DNA of 32,811 bases, from positions 1-32,811 of the forward strand of contig JAFXDY010000058.1 of the NCBI GenBank assembly GCA_017521105.1. The letters are read 5' to 3'. The notes below the pieces were generated by a model. It saw only the letters and a list, made by a program, of their open reading frames with translations, ran no database searches and had not been told where the DNA came from. The translations under genes were made by a program, and so were the position numbers. This DNA is from Treponema sp. (lineage in GTDB: Bacteria > Spirochaetota > Spirochaetia > Treponematales > Treponemataceae). Of the stretch, positions 7,594 through 16,341 are shown one piece after another. Every line of letters begins with the position of its first letter. Position 1 is the first letter of the stretch.

Positions 7594-9952
7594 GAATCTA
7601 GAAAACAAGACATATTTTAAAATTTGGCTTTTCTTTCATCTAGCGGTTATTCTTTTTTTTGCAATTAATTTTTTTATAAAACCAAGCAGCATTGGTGTTG
7701 ATGCTGACCTTTTTAATATGTTACCAAAGTCATCGGCTGCAAAGTCAATTCAAGCGGCAGATGAAAAACTTACAGAAATAACTGGGCAAAACGTTTTTAT
7801 TCTTGTTTCTAACAAAGATTTTGCTAAGGCAAAAGCTGCTGCAGTTTCTGCCTATTCACAATTAGAAAATAGCAAAAACTTTAATTCCCTTTCTTTATAT
7901 AACGATATTGGCTCTTTGGATGGTGTTACAAAGTTCTTATTTGACTACAGATGGAATTTGTTAGATGACGCTACAATTGATTTACTAAACGCTCCTGGTG
8001 GGGCAGAAACTTTTGCAACTAACGCTTTAGGTTCAATTTATGGTGGCTTTACAATGCTTCCTTTGGATAATCTAGAGCAAGATCCTTTTATGCTTGCAGA
8101 ACATGATTTAAAAAATTATTTGGATGCTGTGCAAGACTCTGGTGTTGCAATGTCTGTAAAAGATGGAGTTTTGGCTTCTGAACACGATGGAAAATGGTAT
8201 GTAATGATTCGTGGCGTTTTGAGTAAACAAGGAGCCGCTCTTGCAAGTAAAGATAATGGTGTTTCTGAAATTTACAGAGTTTGTGGTGCTTTAGAAACTG
8301 ATGGAACAGATTTTGTTTATTCGGGAACTCCTTTCCATAGTCATGAAAGTTCAAACTCTGCATCAAGAGAAATTACAATTATTTCTACAATTTCTTTGTT
8401 AGTTGTAATTGTAATGTTGCTAATTGTTTTTAAGTCGGGAGTACCTTTAGTTGTTTCTGTAGGTTCTATTCTAGTTTCAATTTTAACGGCAATTTTAGCA
8501 ACTTTGGGTGTTTTCCACAAAATGCACATTTTGACATTAGTTTTTGGAACTTCATTAATTGGTTCTTGTATTGACTATAGTATTCATTTTTTTACGCATT
8601 GGGCTGGAAATTCAAAATTAAAATCTGGAAAAGAAATTAGACAGGAATTGTTGCCAAGTTTGAGCATGGCAATTATTTCTTCTTGTTTATGTTTTGCAAT
8701 TTTATTATTTGCTCCATTTAATTTGCTAAAACAAATGGCTTTATTCTCTTTGGTTGGATTATTTAGTTCATATTTAACAACAATAAGTCTTTATCCATTA
8801 ATTCCTTTACCAAAAGGTGAACGAAAAATCTATTTTAAACGATTGTTCAAGCCTGCAAAAAATCCTAAGCGCAAACAAATGGTTGGTAGAATTGTAATTA
8901 CAGGTTTGTTTGTGGTTTCAATTCTGTCGGTTGTGATTTTTAGAAAAAATATAAGAATTCATAACGATTTGAATAATTTGTATGCAATGGAAGGTGAATT
9001 ATTGGAAGATGAAATTCTTGCAAATACAATAATTCAATATAGCCCAACAGGATGGTTTATTATTTCTGGTGATACAGAAGAACAAACTTTAGAGAACGAA
9101 GAATTTTTAAGAGAAGAAATTGCTAAAATTTCAAAAGAAAAAGTTGGTTATTTGTGTACTTCTTTGTTTGTTCCTTCAATTAAAAAACAAAAAGAATCTC
9201 GTGGGGCTTGTGAAAATCTGTTGGCAATTGCAGATTATCAATATGAAGCATTAGGTTTTGATCCTTCTTGTGCAACGCAATTAAGAGAAGATTTTGAAAA
9301 AACAAATAGAGATTTTATTTCTTTAGGAAAACGAAATGTTCCTGCGTTTATTGCAGATTCCATTGCTTCATGTTGGCTTGGTGAAATTGATGGAAAATAT
9401 TATTCTGTTTTATTGCCAAACAAAATTGTAGATGCAAAAGCTTATGCAAAAATTGGTGAATATAATGATAACATATATTTTATAAATAAAATGGCAGATA
9501 TGGGAAAAGATTTGGATAAACTTACTATTATGGTTTTAAAATTCTTTGCTGTTGCTTATGTTATTATGTATGTTATTTTGCGATTCTTCTATAAGCGCAA
9601 AAATAGTTTAAAAATTATTTCTGTTCCATTGTTAATTGTTTTGGTTGCTGCTGCTGTTTTTGCAATTTTCAAAATAAATTTGGAATTCTTTTCGGTTACC
9701 GGTTTGATTTTAGTCTTTGGTCTTGGTTTGGATTACATAATCTATATGATGGAAAATGAAAAGGACCGAAGTAAAGAACAAGATAAAACATTGGAGCCAT
9801 TTGCAATTATGCTTTCATTTATTACTACAGTGGTTTCTTTTGGTGCATTGGCGTTAAGTTCTTTTGTTCCTGTTCATTTAATTGGATTGGTAATTTTCTT
9901 AGGACTTTCTACTGCGTATTTTAGTACAATGTTCTATGACAGAAGTTTTTAA
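7568..9952 (+). CDS. RND/MMPL-family exporter of the APE-like cluster
   Basis: A 794-residue protein with 12 predicted membrane segments in the RND order: one at about 18-37, a large periplasmic loop to about 265, five segments to about 415, one at 440-458, a second periplasmic loop to about 640, and five more to the C-terminus. SCIDYSIHFF and GLDYIIYMMEN carry the intramembrane aspartates expected for proton coupling. It ends only a few residues after the last segment but is complete. AGAGGAG upstream serves the ATG inside the lolA-like gene. It would extract the finished lipid and hand it to the LolA-like carrier. It closes the rightward cluster operon. Confidence 0.88.
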   Translation: MKKIISVLKNLENKTYFKIWLFFHLAVILFFAINFFIKPSSIGVDADLFNMLPKSSAAKSIQAADEKLTEITGQNVFILVSNKDFAKAKAAAVSAYSQLENSKNFNSLSLYNDIGSLDGVTKFLFDYRWNLLDDATIDLLNAPGGAETFATNALGSIYGGFTMLPLDNLEQDPFMLAEHDLKNYLDAVQDSGVAMSVKDGVLASEHDGKWYVMIRGVLSKQGAALASKDNGVSEIYRVCGALETDGTDFVYSGTPFHSHESSNSASREITIISTISLLVVIVMLLIVFKSGVPLVVSVGSILVSILTAILATLGVFHKMHILTLVFGTSLIGSCIDYSIHFFTHWAGNSKLKSGKEIRQELLPSLSMAIISSCLCFAILLFAPFNLLKQMALFSLVGLFSSYLTTISLYPLIPLPKGERKIYFKRLFKPAKNPKRKQMVGRIVITGLFVVSILSVVIFRKNIRIHNDLNNLYAMEGELLEDEILANTIIQYSPTGWFIISGDTEEQTLENEEFLREEIAKISKEKVGYLCTSLFVPSIKKQKESRGACENLLAIADYQYEALGFDPSCATQLREDFEKTNRDFISLGKRNVPAFIADSIASCWLGEIDGKYYSVLLPNKIVDAKAYAKIGEYNDNIYFINKMADMGKDLDKLTIMVLKFFAVAYVIMYVILRFFYKRKNSLKIISVPLLIVLVAAAVFAIFKINLEFFSVTGLILVFGLGLDYIIYMMENEKDRSKEQDKTLEPFAIMLSFITTVVSFGALALSSFVPVHLIGLVIFLGLSTAYFSTMFYDRSF

Positions 9953-9983
9953 TTGAAAAAGAATAAATTTAAGAATGTTTTTA

Positions 9984-10012
9984 TTTACGAATGAATTTTA
10001 TTTGTGTATCTT
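9984..10012 (+). promoter_or_regulatory. Predicted promoter for the META lipoprotein gene
   Basis: TTTACG (9984-9989), 17 bases, TATCTT (10007-10012). Transcription would start near 10019, just before the ribosome site AGGTGG at 10021. This suggests the lipoprotein is expressed separately from the exporter. Confidence 0.4.
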
Positions 10013-10033
10013 AATTCTAAAGGTGGTAACGCT

Positions 10034-10804
10034 ATGAAGTATTTAAAAATATTATTAGGAATGATGATGTGTGTTTTTCTTTTTAGTTGTAAAAACGAAG
10101 AAAACAATTTTGAAGGTTCATGGAAATTAATTTCTTATGAAAAAGATGGCATTGCACAAGTAATTGCAGATTCTACTTTGAATATAAGTTTTGAAAAGAA
10201 GAATCTTGTAAATATTAGTGGAAATGCTGGTGTAAATGATTTTATGGCTACAATTGGTTTAAACGATGGTGCAATTGAATCATTTTCAGAAATTGTAACA
10301 ACCCGTATGGCTGGAGATCCAGAAGTGATGCAATTTGAATCTGAATTATTGCAAACACTTTCTGGAGCAGATGTAATTGAAGTTGATATTGAAGAAAATG
10401 CAAAGTATTTAGTAATTACTAATACTAAAGAAAAATCAATATTAAAGTATCAATTCCAAACTAGTCAAAAATGGACAGTAGAAGCATTATTTTCTGATGA
10501 TGAACTTGAAAACATTTCTACAATAGAAAACAAACCATATTTAATTTTGTATGATAATGGCGATGTTGCTGGTTCAACTGGAATTAATCTTATTAATATG
10601 ACTTTTAAAATTGATGAATCAAAAAATGAAATTAAATTTTCTGAAGGTCCAATGACTTTAATTGCTGGTGATGGTGCTTCTTCAAAAATTGAAACTAGTT
10701 TTTTAAATAATTTAATAAAAACTGAATATTATGAAGAAAGCGGAAATAACTTAGTGTTCCTTTCTAAAGATGGAACTGTTTTAATTCAATTTGTAAAAGA
10801 ATAA
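10034..10804 (+). CDS. Lipoprotein with two META (HslJ-like) domains
   Basis: The start is the ATG at 10034: AGGTGG lies eight bases before it, and an in-frame GTG at 10004 falls inside a likely promoter. The 256-residue product begins with a lipoprotein signal ending LFS-C, with cysteine 19 as the likely lipidated residue. After it come two similar halves (about 25-140 and 145-256). Each has a GSWKL- or QKWTV-like strand, a middle segment with a glycine-asparagine turn, a TT/MT strand and a final hydrophobic strand, the pattern of META domains. Function is unknown; META lipoproteins are linked to envelope stress and inhibitor-type roles. Some aryl polyene clusters end with a small lipoprotein after the exporter, but this one has its own promoter and terminator. 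Confidence 0.7.
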   Translation: MKYLKILLGMMMCVFLFSCKNEENNFEGSWKLISYEKDGIAQVIADSTLNISFEKKNLVNISGNAGVNDFMATIGLNDGAIESFSEIVTTRMAGDPEVMQFESELLQTLSGADVIEVDIEENAKYLVITNTKEKSILKYQFQTSQKWTVEALFSDDELENISTIENKPYLILYDNGDVAGSTGINLINMTFKIDESKNEIKFSEGPMTLIAGDGASSKIETSFLNNLIKTEYYEESGNNLVFLSKDGTVLIQFVKE

Positions 10805-10821
10805 AAATCTTTATTGTAAAA

Positions 10822-10885
10822 AAGCCCTGTATTTTACACAAAATGAAGGAACCTTCAAAATGTGTAGAATACGGGGCTTTTTTTT
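10822..10885 (+). terminator. Strong Rho-independent terminator after the lipoprotein gene
   Basis: A 19-base stem (10822-10840 with 10861-10879, including two G-T pairs) is followed by eight T (10878-10885). The loop holds a second small hairpin TGAAGG-AA-CCTTCA (10844-10857). It separates the lipoprotein gene from dnaX. Confidence 0.92.
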
Positions 10886-10929
10886 TATTCGATAAATAGT
10901 TATAAATTCACAAATACAAAACTAAACGC

Positions 10930-10958
10930 TTTTCACTTTTCTTTTTTAATACTATAAT
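10930..10958 (+). promoter_or_regulatory. Predicted dnaX promoter, giving a leaderless or nearly leaderless mRNA
   Basis: A perfect TATAAT (10953-10958) with a weak -35 TTTTCA (10930-10935) at 17 bases. Only eight bases separate the -10 box from the dnaX ATG at 10967, so transcription should begin within a few bases of the start codon. No ribosome site is present. Confidence 0.6.
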
Positions 10959-10966
10959 TTAGTAAT

Positions 10967-13051
10967 ATGTCGTACGAAGTAACAGCAACTAGACGTAGAC
11001 CGCAACATTTTGACAATTTGGTTGGTCAAGAATTTGTTGCCGAAACGTTAAAAAATTCAATAAAATCCGGAAAGATAGCTCACGCTTATTTGTTTTCTGG
11101 CCCTCGCGGATGTGGAAAAACATCTTCTGCCAGAATTTTAGCAAAAGCGCTTAACTGTGCAAATGGTCCTACAGATAATCCTTGTGGAACTTGTTCAAAT
11201 TGTATGGAAATTACAAAAGGGTCTTCTCTTGATGTAATTGAAATTGACGGTGCTTCTAACACAAGTGTAGATAATATTCGTCAAATTAAAGAAGAGGTAA
11301 TGTTCCCTCCTGCAAATTGCAGATACAAAATTTATATTATAGACGAAGTTCATATGCTTTCTACAAGTGCATTTAATGCTTTGTTAAAAACAATTGAAGA
11401 ACCACCTGCACATGTAATATTTATTTTTGCTACAACTGAACTTCAAAAAGTTCCTGCCACAATAAAATCTAGATGTCAGCAATTTAATTTTAGACTTGTT
11501 GCAATTGAAAAAGTAAAAAATTGTTTGGCTGAAGCGGCTGCAGAATTAAATATTCAAGCAGATGACGAAGCGTTATTCTGGATTGCTCGTGAATCAACTG
11601 GTTCAATGCGAGATGCATATACTTTGTTTGACCAAGTTGTTGCTTTTAGCGATGGTCACATTACTTACGACAAAATTAAAGATAAATTAGGACTTGTTGG
11701 AATTGACCGTCTTAATTCGGTTTTTGAAGCATGTGTTTCTGCAAAAACTGATGTTGTTTTGAATCTTCTTGATGAATTTTTGCAAAACGGTGTTTCAATT
11801 GAACAATTAATTTCCAACGCAGCAGATTATTTGCGTTCTTTGTTGCTCATCAAATCTGGAATTAAAAAAGAAGCACTTTTAGGAAATTCAGTAGAGCGAT
11901 ACAGTGGTGTTGTTTTGCAAGCATGGAATCAAATTCAAATTGAGCGTGCTTTGAGCATTTTCTTGCAACTTTATAAAGATATTCGATATTCACTTTCTCC
12001 AAGATATGAAGTTGAACTTGCATTTAGCAGACTTTGTTGGGTTTCTCAATATGTTTCCAATATGGAAGTAAAAAAAGCAATTGATGCGGCTCAGGCTTTG
12101 TTGATGCCTGCTATGCAAAATCTTCCTGTGCAAAGTGGAATGCCACAAGGACAAAGTGGATTTTCTCAAAACGCTTCTGTGCAAAATTCTGCGGCAGCAA
12201 ATCAATTTGGTAACACAGGTGCTGCTTTTGGCGGATTTGGTGCAGGAGATGCTGGAACACAAAATGTCCAAAGTTTTGCTCAGGCTCCAATTGCTGAACA
12301 AACTCAAAGTGAGCCACAAAAAACTGGGGGAATTCCAAACGGGCTTCCTCGGCTTTCTATGTTAGATTCTATGGAACGAGAATCTGGAGTTGGGGGCGGT
12401 GGTGAAGGTTTTGCATCTTCAAGTTCCAATTCTTTTGGTTCAACAGAAGGAAATTCTAGCCACCCTTTTTATAATGGCGGTTCACTGCCGCCTGAACAAA
12501 CAGTGGATGGCGCAGATGACGAATGGCTAGATACAGAAACTCCTCCAGAAGAAGATTCATATTCTGCAGAAGAATACGAAAATCAAGTTTTAGACTCTTA
12601 TGAAAATTCGGCTGAAGCTGGTGGAAATTCTTTTGGTTCATTCGGATCATTTGGAAATAATTTTGCGGGGCAAACACAAGGAGCTGCGGCTCAAACAGAA
12701 GAAACTTTTACTTTGCCAGATGGAAGAACAATTTCTATTGCACAACTTAGAGGAAACGTTACTGCAACACTTTCTGTGGAAAAAGGATTTATTGTTGCGG
12801 TTTTAGAAAAAACTGGTTTGTGGGAAGTTTCGGACGGTGGTGTTGAAACTACAATTGAATCGAATTTAGATTATTCAATTTTGCAAAAAAACAAACATTT
12901 AATAAGTGAAGAAATTTCTAAAATTTGTGGAAAAAATATGTATTTCAATGTTAAATTACAGGAAGTACAAAATCAAAATATAAATGAAACAAGAGAATTT
13001 CCTTTGCAGGTAAAAATTCTTGTGGACGTTTTTAGAGGGACGGTAGTATAA
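10967..13051 (+). CDS. dnaX: DNA polymerase III subunits tau/gamma
   Basis: A 694-residue clamp-loader ATPase. The N-terminus MSYEVTATRRRPQHFDNLVGQ is typical. Walker A GPRGCGKT lies at 45-52, the zinc-binding cysteines are C64, C73, C76 and C79, Walker B is YIIDEVHML, and the sensor region has ATIKSRCQQF. Domain III ends near residue 365. A glycine-, asparagine-, serine- and glutamine-rich linker (about 395-580) then leads to a C-terminal domain likely to bind polymerase and helicase. A slippery A7 run at codons 369-370 could give a truncated gamma form (separate entry). The start is fixed by family alignment although no ribosome site exists. It heads the dnaX-ybaB-recR run, a common bacterial arrangement; the ybaB ATG follows the dnaX stop with no gap. 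Confidence 0.96.
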   Translation: MSYEVTATRRRPQHFDNLVGQEFVAETLKNSIKSGKIAHAYLFSGPRGCGKTSSARILAKALNCANGPTDNPCGTCSNCMEITKGSSLDVIEIDGASNTSVDNIRQIKEEVMFPPANCRYKIYIIDEVHMLSTSAFNALLKTIEEPPAHVIFIFATTELQKVPATIKSRCQQFNFRLVAIEKVKNCLAEAAAELNIQADDEALFWIARESTGSMRDAYTLFDQVVAFSDGHITYDKIKDKLGLVGIDRLNSVFEACVSAKTDVVLNLLDEFLQNGVSIEQLISNAADYLRSLLLIKSGIKKEALLGNSVERYSGVVLQAWNQIQIERALSIFLQLYKDIRYSLSPRYEVELAFSRLCWVSQYVSNMEVKKAIDAAQALLMPAMQNLPVQSGMPQGQSGFSQNASVQNSAAANQFGNTGAAFGGFGAGDAGTQNVQSFAQAPIAEQTQSEPQKTGGIPNGLPRLSMLDSMERESGVGGGGEGFASSSSNSFGSTEGNSSHPFYNGGSLPPEQTVDGADDEWLDTETPPEEDSYSAEEYENQVLDSYENSAEAGGNSFGSFGSFGNNFAGQTQGAAAQTEETFTLPDGRTISIAQLRGNVTATLSVEKGFIVAVLEKTGLWEVSDGGVETTIESNLDYSILQKNKHLISEEISKICGKNMYFNVKLQEVQNQNINETREFPLQVKILVDVFRGTVV
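12070..12084 (+). other. dnaX: Candidate -1 frameshift (or transcription slippage) site in dnaX
   Basis: Seven A (12070-12076) stand in frame as gtA AAA AAA G, the X XXY YYZ arrangement. A -1 slip reads AGC AAT TGA, with the stop at 12082-12084, giving a product of about 372 residues that ends just after clamp-loader domain III, as gamma does in E. coli. A small possible hairpin, CAGGC (12092-12096) with GCCTG (12106-12110), lies downstream. Confidence 0.55.
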
Positions 13052-13381
13052 ATGAATCCATTTGATTTATTAAAAAACACTCAGGCTATTAAAGAACAAA
13101 CAGAAAAACTAAAGGAAGAACTTGCTTCAATTCGTGTTGAAGGTTCTTCTGGCGGAAAAATGGTTGTTGTTACAATGAATGGTCAGTTTGAAATGATAGA
13201 TATAAAATTAGATCCAATTTGTGTTGATAATCGTGATGTTCAAATGCTTCAAGATTTGATTGTTGCGGCACACAAAAATGCAATGGAAAATGTTCAAGAA
13301 CAAATCAAAGCCAAATCATCATCTTTGTTAGGTGGATTAGGCGGTTTGGGTGGCATGGACTTAAGTCAGTTTGGATTATAA
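13052..13381 (+). CDS. ybaB: YbaB/EbfC family nucleoid-associated protein
   Basis: A 109-residue protein with the family pattern: a helical start (LLKNTQAIKEQTEKLKEELA), a central sheet beginning VEGSSGGKMVVVTMNGQ, a helix with LIVAAHKNAMENVQEQ, and a glycine-rich tail (LLGGLGGLGG). YbaB proteins form small dimers that bind DNA and are nearly always encoded between dnaX and recR, as here. The ATG directly follows the dnaX stop codon, so translation is probably coupled. Confidence 0.95.
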   Translation: MNPFDLLKNTQAIKEQTEKLKEELASIRVEGSSGGKMVVVTMNGQFEMIDIKLDPICVDNRDVQMLQDLIVAAHKNAMENVQEQIKAKSSSLLGGLGGLGGMDLSQFGL

Positions 13382-13401
13382 TTTTTGTAGAAGGTTTACA
13401 A

Positions 13402-13998
13402 TTGAACGCTTTTGATGAACTTGTAAGTAATTTTTCTCGTCTTCCTGGCATTGGAAAAAAAAGTGCAATCAGAATGGTAAACTGGGTTTTAAAACAAGAT
13501 TCGGCATACATTCACAAATTTTCCCAAAACCTTGGTTCAATTCAAGAAAAAATCAAACCATGTTCTGTGTGTGGCGTTTGGACAGAAGGTGATCCATGCG
13601 GAATTTGTTCAAGTCCATTGCGAGATTCTTCCATTATTTGTGTAGTTGAACATTCACAAGATGTTTCTACAATTGAATCACACGGAGAATACAAAGGGCT
13701 TTACCAAGTTTTGGGTGGTTTAATAAAACCTCTTGAAGGAATTGGACCTTCTCAACTGGCAATTCCCCAATTAATAAATCGCATAAAAACTTTAAATACA
13801 AAAGAAGTGATTATTGCCACAAATCCAACTGTAGAAGGTGACACAACTGCTCTTTACGTAAAAAAAATTATTCAAGAACAAGTTGGCGATCAAGTAAAAA
13901 TTTCTAGACTTGCCACTGGAATTCCTGTTGGTGGTGATTTAGAATATATTGATAAAAGAACTTTATCTTTAAGTTTTTCTGGAAGAATTGGAATGTAA
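13402..13998 (+). CDS. recR: Recombination mediator protein RecR
   Basis: A 198-residue full-length RecR. It has the helix-hairpin-helix near the start (SRLPGIGKKSAIRM), a zinc finger with CSVCG and CGIC around residues 54-72, a Toprim domain (IICVVEHSQDVSTIE) and the C-terminal GIPVGGDLEYID. It acts with RecO and RecF to load RecA at gaps. The start codon is TTG at 13402, chosen because the family start NAFDELV follows directly and AAGG (13391-13394) stands seven bases upstream; there is no in-frame ATG near it. It is 20 bases after ybaB in the same operon. Confidence 0.96.
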   Translation: MNAFDELVSNFSRLPGIGKKSAIRMVNWVLKQDSAYIHKFSQNLGSIQEKIKPCSVCGVWTEGDPCGICSSPLRDSSIICVVEHSQDVSTIESHGEYKGLYQVLGGLIKPLEGIGPSQLAIPQLINRIKTLNTKEVIIATNPTVEGDTTALYVKKIIQEQVGDQVKISRLATGIPVGGDLEYIDKRTLSLSFSGRIGM

Positions 13999-14044
13999 CT
14001 TTTGGGTAAATTTATAAAAGTAAAGAAATAAAATGGGAGTTAAA

Positions 14045-15517
14045 ATGAAAAAAAATCTATTCCGTAAAATAATTACAAGTGTTTTCTTTATATTCTGTTT
14101 TTCACAGTGTTATTCAGACACATTAACTAACGACAAAAAGCTTCAAAGCTACAAATATATGAAAACTATTAATTCTGTTTTTGATTTTGTTCAGCAGAAT
14201 TACGTAGAAGAAATTGATCCAAAAATCTTGTACGAAGGTGCATTAAAAGGAATGCTCAATGCCATTGGAGACCCATACACTTTGTATTTAGACGCCGATG
14301 CCATGCGTGACTTAACAGATACAACAGAAGGCACTTTTGGCGGACTTGGAATTTATATTACAAAACCTTTGGAGTCAACTCCAACAAAACCTGCTTACGT
14401 AGAAATTTCTTCACCAATGGAAGACACTCCTGCTTCCCGTGCAGGGCTTCAATCTGGCGACTTTATTATTGCAATTAACGGAGAACCAACACCAGATATG
14501 ACAAGCGACGATGTTTTGGAACGCTTGCGTGGTCCTGTGGGAACTTCTGTAACAATTACAATTTTGCGTGGAAAAAATATCAAATTTGACATAAATCTAA
14601 CTCGTGCTTTAATAGAAGTTCCAACAATCAAATATTCAATGATTGAAGGAACATCAACTGGGTATGTTAGAATTATTCAGTTTACTCCAGAAACAGCAAA
14701 ACGCCTTCAAGACGCTTTAGATTCTTTTGAAAAATCAAATTACAACAGTTTGATAATTGACGTTCGTGATAATCCAGGTGGATTAATGGTTAGTGCTGTT
14801 GAAGTTGCAGATAAATTTATTGATGAAGGCACAATTGTTGATGTAAAAAGTCGTCTTTTGTTTGAAAATCAAAAGTTTTCTGCAAAAAAAGAAAATACAA
14901 CTGTAAAAAAAGGAATCCCAATTGTAATGCTCATTAATAATGGAGCGGCAAGTGCTTCCGAAATTTTGGCTGGTGCATTAAAAGATTCACATCTTGCATA
15001 TCTTGTTGGAGAAAAAACTTACGGAAAAGGTTCTGTTCAACAAGTTGTTCCTTTGAGCAACACAGAAGGAATTAAAATTACAATGGCAAGATATTATTCT
15101 CCAAGCGACACAAATATCGACAAAATTGGAATTCCAGCTGATTTAGAAGTAAAAAATATTGAAATTAAACCAGAAGAAGAACAAACTTACACAGATTTAT
15201 ATAATTCAGGAATTTTACCAGAAATTGCAACTGAAAATCCAAATATGACAGAAAAAGAAATTGCGAAAAAAGCAAAAGAACTTGCAAAAACTTATCCAAT
15301 TGAAGAACGTCTTTTAAGAAGATTGATTCGTGTGCAATTGCCTAATTCTGCATCAATTGTTTATGATTTAGATTATGATAATCAGTTGCAAGCAGCTTTG
15401 GATGTTTTTAAAACTAAAGATTTTAATTCATTGTTAAAATCCACAAAAAGTCTAAAAGAACTTCAAGAAGAAGCTAAGCAAAAAGACGAAAACGGAAAAG
15501 TTGTGGCAACAAAATAA
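14045..15517 (+). CDS. C-terminal processing protease, S41 family (CtpA-type), with PDZ domain
   Basis: I prefer the ATG at 14045 over the in-frame ATG at 14033, because GGGAG at 14035-14039 then serves as ribosome site. The 490-residue product starts with a basic-hydrophobic export signal (KKNLFRKIITSVFFIFCFSQC). A PDZ domain follows (about residues 95-185, including AGLQSGDFIIAINGE), then the S41 protease core with the serine-lysine dyad S303 (in AASASEI) and K328 (in EKTYGKG), 25 residues apart as in CtpA. A C-terminal extension of about 110 residues is mostly helical. It acts in the periplasm and trims C-termini of exported proteins. The cysteine in FSQC is a poor lipobox, so membrane anchoring or simple secretion is more likely. 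Confidence 0.92.
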   Translation: MKKNLFRKIITSVFFIFCFSQCYSDTLTNDKKLQSYKYMKTINSVFDFVQQNYVEEIDPKILYEGALKGMLNAIGDPYTLYLDADAMRDLTDTTEGTFGGLGIYITKPLESTPTKPAYVEISSPMEDTPASRAGLQSGDFIIAINGEPTPDMTSDDVLERLRGPVGTSVTITILRGKNIKFDINLTRALIEVPTIKYSMIEGTSTGYVRIIQFTPETAKRLQDALDSFEKSNYNSLIIDVRDNPGGLMVSAVEVADKFIDEGTIVDVKSRLLFENQKFSAKKENTTVKKGIPIVMLINNGAASASEILAGALKDSHLAYLVGEKTYGKGSVQQVVPLSNTEGIKITMARYYSPSDTNIDKIGIPADLEVKNIEIKPEEEQTYTDLYNSGILPEIATENPNMTEKEIAKKAKELAKTYPIEERLLRRLIRVQLPNSASIVYDLDYDNQLQAALDVFKTKDFNSLLKSTKSLKELQEEAKQKDENGKVVATK

Positions 15518-15519
15518 TT

Positions 15520-16329
15520 ATGCGTCAGTTTATTGCTCAAAAATCATTTGATAAAAACGGTCTCTTAAAACTTTTAGATAAAGATTACAAATATTTGTGT
15601 CAGGTTTTAAGAGTTCGTCAGGGCGATATGCTTGATGTTCGGTTGCCAGATGGAAGTCTTCAAAAATCTACAATTGCGTTTATTGATAGTTCTGCAAGAA
15701 GCGTTACTTTGCAAATTTGTTCGGTAGCAGATTCGGCTCAAAATCAAAACGAAAAATCTGTTACTCGTGGAGTTGCGGCTTCTGAAATTCAAAATGATGG
15801 GCGGGTGGAGTATACGCTTTTTCAGTTCATTCCAAAACCTCAAAAGTTTGAACAAATTGTAAAGCAAGCTACCGAATGTGGTGTAAAAAATATTTACCCA
15901 ATCATTAGCGAATATACAGAAAAAAGTAGCGTGTTGGCGTTGGAAGGTTCCAAAAAAATCAGAATAGAAAAAATCATCAAAGAAGCTCGGCAGCAAAGTG
16001 GCTCTCCAATTGATACTAAAGTTTTTGAACCAATCACTTTGGAAAAGGCTTGCCAACTTTGGACCCAAAAAGAAAATGCTTTGGGAATTGTTTTATCAGA
16101 AAGAAACGAAAAATCTCAAAGTTTAGGAAAAATCTTAAATCAAAAAGAAATAAAAGAAATATGTATTGCGGTAGGAAATGAAGGCGGAGTGAGTCCCGAA
16201 GAAATTGATCAATTAACAAAAAAAAGTCTATTTTGTGCCGTACATTTTGACGTAAATATATTAAGATGTGAAACAGCGGCTTTGTACGGAATTGCGGCTG
16301 TTCAATCATTTATGCAAGAAAAACAGTAA
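15520..16329 (+). CDS. rsmE: 16S rRNA (uracil1498-N3)-methyltransferase
   Basis: A 269-residue SPOUT-family methyltransferase. The N-terminal PUA-like part is MRQFIAQK...HLCQVLRVRQGD-like, and the C-terminal knot has the SAM-binding signature GNEGGVSPEE (GPEGG in most members) and ILRCETAALYG. It methylates N3 of U1498 in 16S rRNA. An insert of about 20 residues (around 70-95, NQNEKSVTRGVAASEIQNDG) widens the central strand region. The ATG follows the protease stop by two bases, so the genes are co-transcribed. Confidence 0.95.
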   Translation: MRQFIAQKSFDKNGLLKLLDKDYKYLCQVLRVRQGDMLDVRLPDGSLQKSTIAFIDSSARSVTLQICSVADSAQNQNEKSVTRGVAASEIQNDGRVEYTLFQFIPKPQKFEQIVKQATECGVKNIYPIISEYTEKSSVLALEGSKKIRIEKIIKEARQQSGSPIDTKVFEPITLEKACQLWTQKENALGIVLSERNEKSQSLGKILNQKEIKEICIAVGNEGGVSPEEIDQLTKKSLFCAVHFDVNILRCETAALYGIAAVQSFMQEKQ

Positions 16330-16341
16330 AACGAGGAAAAC

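Noticed and set aside
12111-12806. Several alternative open frames on both strands inside dnaX
   Set aside because: They come from the low-complexity glycine/glutamine/serine linker of dnaX and have no supported start or family.
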